Shown here one piece after another: positions 1 to 10,502 of a stretch of DNA of 64,000 bases. The stretch is from Thiocapsa bogorovii. GTDB lineage: Bacteria; Pseudomonadota; Gammaproteobacteria; Chromatiales; Chromatiaceae. Location: positions 2,666,001 to 2,730,000 of the forward strand of contig NZ_CP089309.1 of assembly GCF_021228795.1 (NCBI RefSeq), written 5' to 3'. Every line of letters starts with the position of its first letter. Positions within the stretch are counted from its first letter, which is position 1. The position numbers and the translations under genes are program-made. Under the pieces are notes generated by a model, which made no database searches, was not told where the DNA came from, and was given only the letters and a program-made list of their open reading frames with translations.

Positions 1-546
1 ATCGGAATCCATATCGGCTGCCGGATGCTCGGGGTCGCCCTACAGGCCAACGTGAACGGCACCGACCTCTTCCCGCAGCTGTGCGAGCGGGCCGCCCGAT
101 CGGGACTCGGGCTGTTCCTGCTGGGCGCGCGCCCGGGGATCCCCGAGGCGGTGGCGGCCAACATGCAGGCGCAGTTTCCCGGTTTGCGTATCGACGGGGT
201 TCAAGACGGCTATTTCGACCCGGCCGACGAGGACGCCGTCATCGACAGGATCAACGCCTCGGGCGCCGCGATCCTCCTGGTCGCCTTCGGTGTGCCGCGT
301 CAGGAAAAATGGCTCGCGCGCAACGATGCGCGCCTGACACCGGCGGTGCGCATGGGCGTCGGCGGTCTGTTCGACTTCTACTCGGGCCGAATCCCCAGGG
401 CGCCGGAGTGGATGCGCGAGATCGGCCTCGAATGGACCTGGCGGCTGATGCAGGAACCCGGGCGAATGTGGCGACGCTATGTGATCGGCAACCCCTTGTT
501 CCTATACCGCGTCTGGCGACAGGCGCGAAGCGGGGAGACCTCATGA
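1..546 (+). CDS. WecG/TagA/CpsF-family glycosyltransferase (5' partial)
   Basis: The frame is open from the first base, so the true start lies upstream and about 181 C-terminal residues are visible. The family transfers N-acetylmannosaminuronic acid, N-acetylmannosamine or similar sugars to a lipid-linked acceptor in surface polysaccharide synthesis. Visible family hallmarks are a VNGTDL stretch near the start, an FLLGARPG strand-loop, a DGYF motif, and GVPRQEKW followed by GVGGLFDFYSG and RAPEWM. The stop overlaps the start of the sugar transferase downstream (ATGA), so the two are translationally coupled. The first in-frame ATG at 25 is internal. The exact sugar cannot be read from the sequence. 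Confidence 0.9.
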   Translation: MGIHIGCRMLGVALQANVNGTDLFPQLCERAARSGLGLFLLGARPGIPEAVAANMQAQFPGLRIDGVQDGYFDPADEDAVIDRINASGAAILLVAFGVPRQEKWLARNDARLTPAVRMGVGGLFDFYSGRIPRAPEWMREIGLEWTWRLMQEPGRMWRRYVIGNPLFLYRVWRQARSGETS

Positions 547-1280
547 CCGAGGAACGACCGAGCCGGACCTCGATGGAAGAGCTGCTGATGCGTCGCTACA
601 GCCGCGCCGGCCAGCCCGCGTGGTTGATCCGATTGCGCATCGGCGCCAAGCGGCTCGCCTGGGTGGCGGTTGTACGCTCGGCCTATCTACTCAAGCGCAC
701 CCTGGACATCCTGCTCGCCGGCCCCTTGTTCATCCTACTCCTGCCGATCTTCGGACTGCTGGCGCTGGCGATCCGGCTCGAATCACCCGGTCCCGCACTC
801 TTCAAGCAAACGCGCGTCGGACGCTGGGGCCAGATCTTCACCATGTACAAGTTCCGCTCCATGTACATGGACGCCGAGGCGCGCAAGGCCGAGCTGCTCG
901 TCGAGAACGAGATGTCCGGCGGAGTCACCTTCAAGATGCAGCACGACCCGCGCATCACGCGCATCGGCCGGTTCATTCGCAAGGCGTCGATCGACGAGCT
1001 GCCGCAGTTGTGGAACGTCATCAAGGGGGATATGTCGCTCGTCGGTCCGCGCCCGCCGGTCCCGGCGGAGGTCGACGAATACTCGCTCTCCGACCGGAGG
1101 CGCCTGGAGGTCACGCCCGGCATCACCTGTATTTGGCAGGTCTCGGGACGATCCGATATCCCCTTCCCCCAACAGGTCGAGCTGGATGTCCGCTACATCG
1201 AGTCCCAATCGCTGCTGACCGACCTCAAGCTCCTCTGGCAGACCGTGCCTGCCGTGTTGTTCGGGCGGGGCGCCTATTGA
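543..1280 (+). CDS. Polyprenyl-phosphate sugar-1-phosphate transferase (bacterial sugar transferase family)
   Basis: Predicted to start repeat-unit assembly by moving a sugar-1-phosphate from a nucleotide sugar to undecaprenyl phosphate at the inner membrane. The 245-residue protein has one hydrophobic segment near residues 50-75 and then the full catalytic core: KFRSM, RITRIGRFIRKASIDELPQ, GDMSLVGPRPP, PGITCIWQVSGR, and the C-terminal DVRYIE...DLKLLWQT. Length and single membrane segment fit the short (WcaJ/WbaP core-only) form. The start overlaps the upstream glycosyltransferase stop by 4 bp. It belongs to the same exopolysaccharide operon as its neighbours. Confidence 0.93.
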   Translation: MTEERPSRTSMEELLMRRYSRAGQPAWLIRLRIGAKRLAWVAVVRSAYLLKRTLDILLAGPLFILLLPIFGLLALAIRLESPGPALFKQTRVGRWGQIFTMYKFRSMYMDAEARKAELLVENEMSGGVTFKMQHDPRITRIGRFIRKASIDELPQLWNVIKGDMSLVGPRPPVPAEVDEYSLSDRRRLEVTPGITCIWQVSGRSDIPFPQQVELDVRYIESQSLLTDLKLLWQTVPAVLFGRGAY

Positions 1281-1396
1281 ACGGTGGCTACCGTTACACG
1301 CAGCCTTATCGCGTCGGCGCGACCCCGCAGACCGCGACGCGCGTCGCGGCCGACGCCCTTTAGACCTTCTCGCATCCATTCTCCGGGGTGATCGAT

Positions 1397-2920
1397 ATGG
1401 ACCAGGCCATCCTCTTCGCCGACCGTCTCGGCTCCGAGCTCATGCCGCTGACCGAGCGCACGAGCGTCGCCCTCTTGCCGGTGGCCGGCAAGCCGATGAT
1501 CGAGCACGCGTTGGAATCGCTCGCCAAGGCGGGCATCCGACGGATTTTGGTCGTGGTCTCGCCCTTTGCCGACGAGGTCCAGCGGGTGATCGGCGACGGC
1601 ACGCGCTGGGGGCTGCGCCTGACCTACACCCTGACCCGAGGCGAAGAGGACCCCACCGCCGTGGTCGATCGACTCGGCAAGCGCCTGGACGGGCCCCTCG
1701 TCGGGCTGCGCGGCGACCTGATCCACGGCTTTGATGTTGCCGCCTGGATCTCGGCAGCCGAGACGACTCCGGGCGATTGCGTCTGGGCCGATGCCGACGG
1801 CCTCTCCGCGGCCTGCGGGATCCATCGCGCCGGCGCCAGCGACCTGACCCCGTTGGCGTGGCCGCTGACCGGTCGAGAGGACTCGGCTGCGCAGAGCGCC
1901 TGGATTCCGATCGCGGCCGAGCAAGTGTGCACCGTGCAGAGTCTCGCCGACTATCATCGCGTCAACCTGGACGCCATCACGAAGCGCCTGCCCGGCCTCA
2001 TCCTTCCCGGTCGACAGGCCGCCTTGGGGTTGACCCTGGGGCGCGGATCGCGCGTCTCGCCGCGCTCACTGAAACAGGGTGTCTGTCTGGTCGGTGCCCG
2101 GTGTCGGATCGCACCCGATGCCGAACTGACGGGCGAGGTCGTGATCAGCGACGACGTCATCGTGGACCGGCGCGCGACGATCAATTCGAGCGTGATCCTG
2201 CCACACACCTATGTCGGAGAGCTGGTGGAGATCACCAACGCGATCGTCAGCGGCAACACCATGATTCGAGTAGACTCGGGTGCCGTCCTGAAGGTCACAG
2301 ACGCCTGTCTTTTGGCCGATCTGGAGCAGGCGACCCTGCGCAGCGGCATCGCCGATCCGATCCATCGTTTGCTCGGCGTCCTGGCCTTTGGTCTGTCACT
2401 CCCGCTGTGGCCGATCGCCGCACTGGCCGCACTCCCGAATCGCAAACAGGGCTGGTTCGATACGATCACCCTGCGCGGCAACAAACGCGAGGTCGACGCG
2501 TTCGGGCAGGCCACACGCCGGGACTTCCGCGTCCGGGAGTGGCGCACGCCTGTGCCGATCCTGCGCGCGCTCCCGCGTCTGCTGGCCGTGGTCTCGGGCG
2601 ATCTCCGGCTGGTCGGGGTCACACCCTTGTCGCCCGAGGCGGCAGACGGGCTTCGGGATGATTGGGAGCTGACCCGCGAGCAGGCCCCCGCCGGACTCGT
2701 GGGTCCGACACAGCTCGACGTCCCCGCGGATGCGCCGTTCGAGGAAAAGCTCATGAGCGATGTCTTTTACGCCCGACAGAGGCGCATCGGACGGGATCTT
2801 GTCTATCTCCTCAGTGGACTGCTCGCCATTCTGCGGCCGACGAGCTGGCTCCCGGCGCCACAGGCCTCGGTCTCGATCACTGACGCTTCAAAGACAAAAC
2901 AGCCCGGGAGACCCGGTTGA
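1397..2920 (+). CDS. Fused nucleotidyltransferase-like / left-handed beta-helix / degenerate sugar transferase protein
   Basis: About 507 residues. The N-terminal ~200 resemble a nucleoside-diphosphate-sugar pyrophosphorylase (PVAGKPMIEHALESL, then GIRRILVVVSPF), but the usual GGxGTR nucleotide loop is replaced by FADRLGSELMPLT, so catalysis is doubtful. Residues ~210-320 look like hexapeptide repeats (ISDDVIVDRRATINSSVILP). The last ~190 residues align by eye with the polyprenyl-phosphate sugar transferase fold (GDLRLVGVTPLSPE, AGLVGPTQLDV, DLVYLLSGLLAIL), but the GPRP and SID motifs are lost. I chose ATG 1397, 8 bp after a GGGG, over GTG 1388. It follows a genuine sugar transferase by about 115 bp and may scaffold or regulate it. 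Confidence 0.75.
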   Translation: MDQAILFADRLGSELMPLTERTSVALLPVAGKPMIEHALESLAKAGIRRILVVVSPFADEVQRVIGDGTRWGLRLTYTLTRGEEDPTAVVDRLGKRLDGPLVGLRGDLIHGFDVAAWISAAETTPGDCVWADADGLSAACGIHRAGASDLTPLAWPLTGREDSAAQSAWIPIAAEQVCTVQSLADYHRVNLDAITKRLPGLILPGRQAALGLTLGRGSRVSPRSLKQGVCLVGARCRIAPDAELTGEVVISDDVIVDRRATINSSVILPHTYVGELVEITNAIVSGNTMIRVDSGAVLKVTDACLLADLEQATLRSGIADPIHRLLGVLAFGLSLPLWPIAALAALPNRKQGWFDTITLRGNKREVDAFGQATRRDFRVREWRTPVPILRALPRLLAVVSGDLRLVGVTPLSPEAADGLRDDWELTREQAPAGLVGPTQLDVPADAPFEEKLMSDVFYARQRRIGRDLVYLLSGLLAILRPTSWLPAPQASVSITDASKTKQPGRPG

Positions 2921-2971
2921 GCGCGCGGCCCTCGGCCGAACGACGTCGCGCAGACCCAGGGTGAAAGCAAC

Positions 2972-3499
2972 CTACGGCGTGGATCCGGGGAGCCTCTTGG
3001 ACATCAGCAAACAGGCGAACTCCCCGTCGGACTCCACCTCGCACTCGGACATGATCGACTTGATGATCCGGATACCGCGGCCACGCGGCTCGCAATCGAG
3101 CGCATCAAGCCCGCTCGGCAGGTCGTCGAAACCGGCCGGCGTCGACGCCACCAGAGCCGCATCCGGCAACACGCCGCGCTGACAGACACGCAGTCGCAAA
3201 GACCCTGCGTCGGCTTCGGCCATCACTCGAACCTCATGTCCAGGTTGAGCCTGATAAGCGTGCTCTACGGCATTGACGAATGCCTCGTACACACAAAGCT
3301 CGATCTGCGAGAGCTCGACCTCGTCCAAACCCAGTCCGTCGCAGAACGCCCGTATATAGGACGCCGCCTCATGGGCCGCCTCGAGGCGACTGTCGAAGAC
3401 TCGGGCATCGGCCTTCACCGTTTCGCTACCGTCGGACCGATCCGAGACCATCGCCCCGCCTGCCCCCGAAGCCCCGCCATCCTGATGCCGGTTGTTCAT
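2972..3499 (-). CDS. RsbW-like anti-sigma factor / serine-threonine kinase (HATPase_c_2)
   Basis: A 175-residue single-domain GHKL ATPase. The N-box is ELCVYEAFVNAVEHAY, with the Glu, Asn and Glu-His expected of the family, and the G-box region is PRGRGIRIIKSIM. Such proteins phosphorylate an anti-sigma-factor antagonist (STAS protein) or bind a sigma factor in partner-switching control of stress response, biofilm or motility. No STAS protein or PP2C phosphatase is adjacent, so the partner is elsewhere. It is convergent with the exopolysaccharide genes. The first ~35 residues are low complexity (Gly/Ala/Ser), so a slightly later start is possible. Confidence 0.85.
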   Translation of the reverse strand: MNNRHQDGGASGAGGAMVSDRSDGSETVKADARVFDSRLEAAHEAASYIRAFCDGLGLDEVELSQIELCVYEAFVNAVEHAYQAQPGHEVRVMAEADAGSLRLRVCQRGVLPDAALVASTPAGFDDLPSGLDALDCEPRGRGIRIIKSIMSECEVESDGEFACLLMSKRLPGSTP

Positions 3500-3761
3500 T
3501 GAAATGCCTTGATCGACGAGCCGTTATGGACGGGGAGTGTAACGATTTTCAACCCATGTCGTCTCGATCTTCTCGGTCGAACCGAGGGTCTCCGGCGGGC
3601 GAACTGCCTCGCAGGCATCGGACTCGGCGCCGCCATCGAACGACACGATTTCGGTGCTATGCTGACGATCGAGGCTCCGAATGCACTCGACAATCATCGG
3701 CGGCGATTGAAGGCCGCCAACCATACGCTTTGACGGGCTCCGGGCCCGCGGGAGACCCAGG

Positions 3762-4565
3762 ATGCAGATCCGGATCGGATACGAGATGATCTTCGAGTGT
3801 CCTCAGCCGACACCCATGATCCTGACGCTGAACGTCCATTTCAGCAGGGTCTCCGATATGGTCCGCGCCGACCACATCGTCACCCGTCCATCGGTGCCCA
3901 TGACCGCCTACCGCGACGGCTTCGGCAACTGGTGCAGCCGCATTGTGGCGCCCGCGGGCGAGATCAGCATCTCCACCGATGCGCTTGTCATGGACAGCGG
4001 CCGTCCGGATCCGATTCACATGGACGCGATGCAGCATGCGGTCGAGGATCTTCCCGGCGAGACCTTGGTCTATCTGCTCGGGAGCCGCTATTGCGAGACC
4101 GATCGGCTCTCCGAGATCGCATGGAAGCACTTCTCCCACACCCCCTCCGGTTGGGCGCGGGTCCAGGCGATCTGCGACTTTGTCCATGGCCGTATCGAGT
4201 TCGGCTACCAGCATGCGCGCTCGACCAAAACCGCGCTCGAGGCCTACAACGAGCGCAAGGGTGTCTGCCGCGACTACACGCATCTTGCGATCGCCTTCTG
4301 TCGCTGCATGAACATCCCCGCGCGCTACTGCACGGGTTATCTCGGGGACATCGGCGTACCGGCCTCGCCCGACCCCATGGACTTCTCGGCCTGGATGGAG
4401 GTCTATCTCGGGGGGCACTGGCACACCTTCGATCCGCGCAACAAGATCCCGCGTATCGGTCGCATCCTGATCGCCCAGGGCAGAGACGCGGCCGACGTCG
4501 CCATCAGCAACGCCTTCGGCCCGAACGTCTTGAAGAGCTTCCAGGTCTGGACCGACGAGGTATGA
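3762..4565 (+). CDS. Transglutaminase-like cysteine peptidase-fold protein
   Basis: A 267-residue cytosolic-looking protein without a signal peptide. The transglutaminase-like core is visible: ERKGVCRDYTHLAIAFCRCMNIPARYCTGYL holds the presumed catalytic Cys, and later WMEVYLGGHWHTFDPR holds the His and Asp. The N-terminal ~150 residues match the domain usually found before the core in this bacterial subfamily. A GGGAG-type Shine-Dalgarno lies about 7 bp before the ATG. Its stop overlaps the start of the N-formylglutamate amidohydrolase-like gene (ATGA). Together they suggest a small peptide or amide hydrolysis unit; the substrate is unknown. Confidence 0.88.
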   Translation: MQIRIGYEMIFECPQPTPMILTLNVHFSRVSDMVRADHIVTRPSVPMTAYRDGFGNWCSRIVAPAGEISISTDALVMDSGRPDPIHMDAMQHAVEDLPGETLVYLLGSRYCETDRLSEIAWKHFSHTPSGWARVQAICDFVHGRIEFGYQHARSTKTALEAYNERKGVCRDYTHLAIAFCRCMNIPARYCTGYLGDIGVPASPDPMDFSAWMEVYLGGHWHTFDPRNKIPRIGRILIAQGRDAADVAISNAFGPNVLKSFQVWTDEV

Positions 4566-5374
4566 GCGGGTCGCCCCGGGGGTTCGCGGCCGCGCGGTTG
4601 TTGGACCCGGACGAGTCACCGGCCTTCGAGATCGTCAATGCGGAGGGCGCCGGCAGCGCCGTCCTGGTCTGCGACCATGCCTCGAATCGGGTACCCCGTC
4701 GTCTGGGCACGCTCGGTTTGGCGCCCGAGCAGTTGGCCGATCATATCGGCTGGGATCCGGGTGCGGCCGAGGTCGCACGGCAACTTGCGGAACAGCTCGA
4801 CGCCCCTTTGGTGTCGAGCGGCTACTCCCGCCTGGTGATCGACTGTAACCGGCCGCTCGGCAACGCGGCATCGATCGCGGAGCGGAGTGCCGGCGTACCC
4901 GTCCCAGGCAATCGGGGGCTGACCGCGCAGGCGCGGGCGGCCCGCGTCGGAACACTCTTCCGACCTTACCACGAGGCCATCGATCGGCTCCTCGACGCCC
5001 GCGCGAATCGGCCGAGCCTCTTGCTCAGTATCCACAGCTTCACGCCGGTCCTAGCCGGCGAGAAACGGCCCTGGAGCGTCGGTGTCTCGCACTGGCGCGA
5101 CCGTCGCTTCGCGGTCCTCCTGTCAAAGGCGCTCGCCAGCCACGTGAACGGCATCGTCGGAGACAACCAGCCTTACCCGATCGAGGCGGCCGTTGACTAC
5201 ACCGTCCCCATCCACGGGGAGGGTCGCGGACTACACGCCGTCATGATCGAAATCCGCAACGACGGGCTTCGCACGAAGGCGCAAATCGACGCCTGGGCCG
5301 AACGTCTGGCGGCGGCCTATCGCGAGATCGAAGGCCCGGCAATCAGCCTCGGCAGGTCGAGGGCAGATATCTGA
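4562..5374 (+). CDS. N-formylglutamate amidohydrolase family protein (HutG-like)
   Basis: A 270-residue protein of the FGase family, which hydrolyses N-formylglutamate or related N-acyl amino acids. Diagnostic stretches are [38 protein letters not shown] and the late [10 protein letters not shown]. No histidine-degradation genes are nearby, so a role in histidine catabolism is not supported by context. Translation is coupled to the transglutaminase-like gene by the 4-bp overlap. The 3' end overlaps the convergent pilin gene by 32 bp. Confidence 0.88.
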   Translation: MSGSPRGFAAARLLDPDESPAFEIVNAEGAGSAVLVCDHASNRVPRRLGTLGLAPEQLADHIGWDPGAAEVARQLAEQLDAPLVSSGYSRLVIDCNRPLGNAASIAERSAGVPVPGNRGLTAQARAARVGTLFRPYHEAIDRLLDARANRPSLLLSIHSFTPVLAGEKRPWSVGVSHWRDRRFAVLLSKALASHVNGIVGDNQPYPIEAAVDYTVPIHGEGRGLHAVMIEIRNDGLRTKAQIDAWAERLAAAYREIEGPAISLGRSRADI

Positions 5375-5819
5375 CGGGTACGCCGTCCCTTCGGGGCGCG
5401 TAGCAGGTCCAAATCGCCTGGCCGGAGGGAGTGAAATCGGCTCGTAACGCGATGATCATGTCGTCGATGGGATCGAATCCGTACCGAATACGGATCTCTT
5501 TCTCCCCATTGTTCCACCAGATACGACTGACAAAGCTGCCGGATGCCGCGCCCGAGACCGCACTGACGTTCAATCCCAGTTCGCGCAGCAGCGCGAGCCA
5601 GTTATTCCCCGGCACGTCCGGCAGACGGCCATGCGAGGCATAGTATTCGGCCACAGCGAGTTTGACCGGGCCAAGCAGGACCAGACCCTCGCTGATCCTC
5701 GCCCGCGTGGTGAAGGTTTGGTACTGAGGAACAGCGAGCGCCGCAAGGATGCCAAGGATGGCGACGACGATCATGACCTCGATCAGCGTAAACCCGGCTT
5801 GCTTCCCGATGGCCTGCAT
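5343..5819 (-). CDS. Type IV pilin-like protein (orphan pilin)
   Basis: 158 residues. The type III leader is short (MQAIGKQAG) and precedes [19 protein letters not shown], the classic pilin cleavage site and hydrophobic helix with Glu5. The C-terminal region has a Cys pair (TCY...STCRG), the usual disulphide-bonded D-region of PilA-type pilins. I chose the ATG at 5817-5819 because AAGGAG lies 6 bp upstream; a longer in-frame extension lacks a leader. No other pilus gene is in the window, so this could be a major pilin away from its machinery or a minor pilin. It is convergent with the HutG-like gene, with overlapping 3' ends. Confidence 0.92.
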   Translation of the reverse strand: MQAIGKQAGFTLIEVMIVVAILGILAALAVPQYQTFTTRARISEGLVLLGPVKLAVAEYYASHGRLPDVPGNNWLALLRELGLNVSAVSGAASGSFVSRIWWNNGEKEIRIRYGFDPIDDMIIALRADFTPSGQAIWTCYAPRRDGVPVRYLPSTCRG

Positions 5820-6181
5820 GTCGACTCCTTCCCGTTCCGCCTCGCATGGTCCAAGACTCCGGTCGGGTATTCCGGCCGCATCTCGGCGGTGTGACTCGAC
5901 ACCGAAAGATGAAAGCACGAGCACGGATCGAGTATAGCGGCTGCCCGCGTCCCAAACAGGTCTTGTGGCGGATTTCAATCGCCCGACAGCGAATACCGCA
6001 GCATCCGATCGTGGATCGGGCGTGACGGCACTGGCGGGCACTCATCCGGAGGACTTGCAACGGAAAGGCGAGCGGTTTACAGGCGCTGTAAGAAAGGGTT
6101 GGGGTCGACCGAGTTTTTCCCACACGACGCGGGATCACCGACGGCAACCGCGGATCCGCCGCGCCGCCGACGATCTGTTCA
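5820..6181. other. Intergenic region between pilin and AhpD-like gene, with probable pilin promoter
   Basis: About 360 bp without a supportable gene. On the minus strand a TATACT (plus coordinates 5931-5936) lies about 110 bp before the pilin start, with CTGTTT 17 bp further upstream. This is a moderate sigma-70 promoter. I see no sigma-54 (GG-N10-GC) element here, although sigma-54 often drives pilA. The rest shows no repeat or RNA gene. Confidence 0.4.
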
Positions 6182-6709
6182 CTAGGCCGCGAGGTCATCG
6201 ACGGGCGTGGCGCTGACGTGGTTTGCGTAGCTGCTCAAGGTGACCAACGCGATCCCGGTGATGACCTCGAGCAGGTTCTCGCGGGTAAAACCGGCGCGTA
6301 GGAAAGACTCGACATCCGCTTCCGGCACCCACCCGCGGTGCTCGGTCATGGCGGCGGTGAACCGGCGTAGTGCCTGGAGACGCACGTCGGCGAGCCGCTG
6401 ACCGTGACGTATCGCTGCGGCAAGCTGATCGGCTTGAATGTCGCCCCCGAGCAGCGGATTCGGGGTGGTGCAGTAATGACACTGGTTGGTGTGAGCTGCG
6501 GTGACATAGACGACCTGCTGCTCGATCGGAGTCAGGCTGGAGCGGCTCAGCAGTGTCGCGAGCTGCCGATAGGCCTCGAGCGCAACCGGAGCCTCCGCGA
6601 GGGTACGCAAGAGGTTGGGTAGCTCACCGCCGTGGCGCTGCATATCTGCCATGATGGCGCGCGAGGGCTGCGGGGCAGTCTCCATGTCGTGCAATTGAAA
6701 CGGGATCAT
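6182..6709 (-). CDS. AhpD-like / carboxymuconolactone decarboxylase family protein
   Basis: 175 residues of the AhpD fold. The signature is VYVTAAHTNQCHYCTTPN, with the redox-active CxxC (CHYC); the usual downstream His of the AhpD relay is not evident. C-terminal helices (AGFTRENLLEVITGIALVTLSSYANH) match the family. Related proteins are thiol-dependent peroxidase partners, often induced by oxidants. A good sigma-70 promoter sits upstream (6758-6785), so it is likely transcribed on its own. Specific substrate unknown. Confidence 0.85.
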   Translation of the reverse strand: MIPFQLHDMETAPQPSRAIMADMQRHGGELPNLLRTLAEAPVALEAYRQLATLLSRSSLTPIEQQVVYVTAAHTNQCHYCTTPNPLLGGDIQADQLAAAIRHGQRLADVRLQALRRFTAAMTEHRGWVPEADVESFLRAGFTRENLLEVITGIALVTLSSYANHVSATPVDDLAA

Positions 6710-6757
6710 GTTCAGTGCCTGCTCGGGTGCGCGAATGAAACGAGAGCCTATATTCTG

Positions 6758-6785
6758 AGTATAATAGTCAGGATTTCAGCCGCAA
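6758..6785 (-). promoter_or_regulatory. Probable sigma-70 promoter for the AhpD-like gene
   Basis: On the minus strand TTGCGG is separated by 16 bp from TATACT, about 50 bp upstream of the ATG at 6709. The surrounding sequence is clearly A/T-richer than its neighbours. Start-site mapping has not been seen. Confidence 0.55.
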
Positions 6786-6845
6786 TCCGTTGACGCATCG
6801 AATAAGATCTCAAGATCCTTCGTTTTTTACTGCAGCTCAGCGCAA

Positions 6846-7823
6846 TCATCTCGATGCATCCTGAGATGCATCCTGAGCGGAGCAGGCTCCGTCGAACCGG
6901 GTTGCCCCCATCAGGAGCGCCGAAGCCTGCTCTACGCAGGCGTTGGCCGTGCCCTTCTCGAGGGCTCCGAGCCAACGCCGCGGAATCGTCTCCGGACCGT
7001 AAAGCGCCCCGGCAATCATCCCGAGAATCGCGCCTGTGGTGTCCGCGTCTCCGCCGCGGTTCACGACATCCACCAGCGCCGTCTCGAAGCTGTCGGTCGC
7101 GAACAGTGCTTGGAATACAGCCCGCAGTGTCTCGACCAGATAGCCCCCCGGATTCTCCATGCGGCGGCGATCGAAGCGATATTGCGGCTCGGCCGCCACC
7201 AAGTCTTCCGCAAGTAGGCGCAGATCGCTTTTGGGCCGACCCAGCAAAGCAAACTGGACCATGCGAATGACGGTCAAGGTCCCCGCGTCGCCCAAGCGGC
7301 TATGATGGGTGACATGGGATTGAATACGGTTGGCTTCGGCGACCGCCTCCTCGGCAGCTCCGAGCGTGTAAAGCGCAATCGGCAGGCAGCGCATGCAAGC
7401 ACCGTTGCCGGCGTCATGCTCGTTCTCGGGAACCTCGAGGGTGCCGTTCAAGCGATATTGGCAGATCCCGCGCCGCACGGTATGCCCGATGTCGACCGGT
7501 TTGGCCCGCATCCAATCGCTGAATGCCTCGGCGATCGCCCGCGCATCGACACAGCCGGCCCCGAGGATGCTGTTGCCGAGGGCGAGACTCATCTCGGTGT
7601 CGTCGGTCACCCGCCCTTTGCGCAGCCGCAGCCAGCCGCCGCCAATCAAATTGCGGTGCTCGCCGTGGACCTCGCGAATCTCTCGAGGGGTCATGAACTC
7701 GACGGTCGCGCCGAGCGCGTCCCCGACGGCGAGCCCCAGATAGGCTCCGGCCGCTCGGTCATAGACGTTATCGATCTTGGATCCGTGCCAAGCCAGCTCA
7801 GTGCTCAGGTCCGAAACAAGCAT
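6846..7823 (-). CDS. draG: ADP-ribosyl-[dinitrogenase reductase] hydrolase (DraG)
   Basis: 325 residues. DraG removes ADP-ribose from the Fe protein of nitrogenase and so restores activity after ammonium or darkness switch-off. Motifs of the ADP-ribosylglycohydrolase fold with its dinuclear metal site are present: GAYLGLAVGDALGATVEF, VTDDTEMSLALG and RGGDADTTGAILG. It is the last gene of the nif operon and overlaps the 3' end of nifQ by 26 bp. No draT is in the window; it must be elsewhere for the cycle to work. The C-terminal tail carries a tandem 12-bp duplication (6853-6876) encoding QDAS twice. Confidence 0.93.
   Translation of the reverse strand: MLVSDLSTELAWHGSKIDNVYDRAAGAYLGLAVGDALGATVEFMTPREIREVHGEHRNLIGGGWLRLRKGRVTDDTEMSLALGNSILGAGCVDARAIAEAFSDWMRAKPVDIGHTVRRGICQYRLNGTLEVPENEHDAGNGACMRCLPIALYTLGAAEEAVAEANRIQSHVTHHSRLGDAGTLTVIRMVQFALLGRPKSDLRLLAEDLVAAEPQYRFDRRRMENPGGYLVETLRAVFQALFATDSFETALVDVVNRGGDADTTGAILGMIAGALYGPETIPRRWLGALEKGTANACVEQASALLMGATRFDGACSAQDASQDASR
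6853..6876. repeat. Tandem 12-bp duplication inside the 3' end of draG
   Basis: Two perfect copies of GATGCATCCTGA lie head to tail. They are in frame and add four residues to the DraG tail without breaking it. Confidence 0.9.
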
Positions 7824-8385
7824 GATAGTCGGTGCATACCTCGCACGACGGCGCTCGACAGGTGTAGATCCCTTCCGCCTCGCAGAGCTGTTTGTAGAGG
7901 AACCGCTTCCATTTCATGTCGTTGACGTTGCGGCCGGCCAAGGACGGGAAATTCCTGCGCATCAAAGCGGTCAGATCGGCTCGGTTCCAAAGCCCGAGAT
8001 CCTGCCAGAGATGGTCGCTCGCCAAACAGCCGGCGGCCACCACATGGGCCATCCAGACCTCGGAGGGGGAATCGCCGGCCCTATGCATCAGCATCAACCG
8101 AACCAACTCCTCGCGCTCGTCACCACGCGCCTCGGGTGAGGATGCCTCACCCTCGATCGCATCGAGAAAGTCGGGCGAGGCTGCTCCGGGAAAATGGTGC
8201 CGCATCAAACAATGAAATGCGGCCGGATCGAGCCCGAGCCAGGGCGGCATGGCGCCGCCGCCCGCGGCACGGGTCGAGATCATACTCGCAAAGGCTTGAT
8301 CGTTGCCGGCCCCGACCGCCCTCACCATGAGGCGGGCATAGATGCGGGCGGCATCCTGTTCCGAGTCCAGGGCGAGGGCCGACAT
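7798..8385 (-). CDS. nifQ: NifQ, molybdenum donor for FeMo-cofactor synthesis
   Basis: 195 residues. NifQ supplies a Mo-Fe-S species to the NifEN/NifH machinery. The family's C-terminal cysteine signature C-x4-C-x2-C-x5-C is complete (CRAPSCEVCTDYHAC). The rest (LMRHHFPGA, DHLWQDLGLWNRADLTALMRRNFP, NMKWKRFLYKQLC-like stretch) is typical. It lies in the minus-strand nif operon between a 2Fe-2S ferredoxin (4 bp away) and draG. Confidence 0.94.
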   Translation of the reverse strand: MSALALDSEQDAARIYARLMVRAVGAGNDQAFASMISTRAAGGGAMPPWLGLDPAAFHCLMRHHFPGAASPDFLDAIEGEASSPEARGDEREELVRLMLMHRAGDSPSEVWMAHVVAAGCLASDHLWQDLGLWNRADLTALMRRNFPSLAGRNVNDMKWKRFLYKQLCEAEGIYTCRAPSCEVCTDYHACFGPEH

Positions 8386-8389
8386 GACC

Positions 8390-8737
8390 TCAGTACTCCA
8401 CGAGGATGTCTTCGTCGCGGACGATCATCTGGCACGCCAGACGCCACTCGCTCGGCATGTCGTCGACGGCAATCCGATCGATGTCGTCCTTGGTCAGCTT
8501 GCCCAGCTCGACCAGCACGCCGCGCTCCTTGTCGGTCAGAAAGCCGCTCATGCGGCCCTTGCGGTCCACACTGGTGACGCGCACCAGACAGTTGCCGCAC
8601 TCGCCGTCCTGGCAGTCGTGGTGCAGGGGCACCTTGTACTCCTTGGCGAGCTTGAGAATGGTCTCGGTGTGGCTTCCCGCCACGGCATAGACCGTCTTGT
8701 CTTTGTAATCGGGGCTTGAAAAGGTCACGAGTGGCAT
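8390..8737 (-). CDS. 2Fe-2S ferredoxin of the nif operon (larger form)
   Basis: 115 residues. The plant-type [2Fe-2S] motif C-x4-C-x2-C...C is present in HDCQDGECGNC and the late RLACQ. Between the third and fourth Cys is an insertion of about 50 residues (VTSVDRKGRMSGFLTDKER...) longer than in ordinary ferredoxins, a feature of nif-linked 2Fe-2S proteins of the FeSII/FdxD kind as I recall. It could carry electrons to nitrogenase maturation or help conformational protection against oxygen. It is 4 bp upstream of nifQ. Confidence 0.88.
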   Translation of the reverse strand: MPLVTFSSPDYKDKTVYAVAGSHTETILKLAKEYKVPLHHDCQDGECGNCLVRVTSVDRKGRMSGFLTDKERGVLVELGKLTKDDIDRIAVDDMPSEWRLACQMIVRDEDILVEY

Positions 8738-8856
8738 TGTAACGAGTCTCTCTGGGTCGATGGCCGGGCGTTGGATGCCGCGCGCGGCACGGCGAGCACT
8801 CCGGTCGGTCAGGAACAGTGGCGACGGGTCGGTATCGAGCTGACCGTCGCGGTGAG

Positions 8857-10501
<1,645 letters not shown>

Positions 10502-10502
<1 letters not shown>

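Noticed and set aside
1388-1396. GTG 1388 as start of the fused nucleotidyltransferase
   Set aside because: No Shine-Dalgarno in front of it; ATG 1397 has a G-rich site at a normal distance.
3500-3761. Small genes between the RsbW-like and transglutaminase-like genes
   Set aside because: Open frames of 66-74 codons exist on both strands, but none has a ribosome site or recognisable composition.
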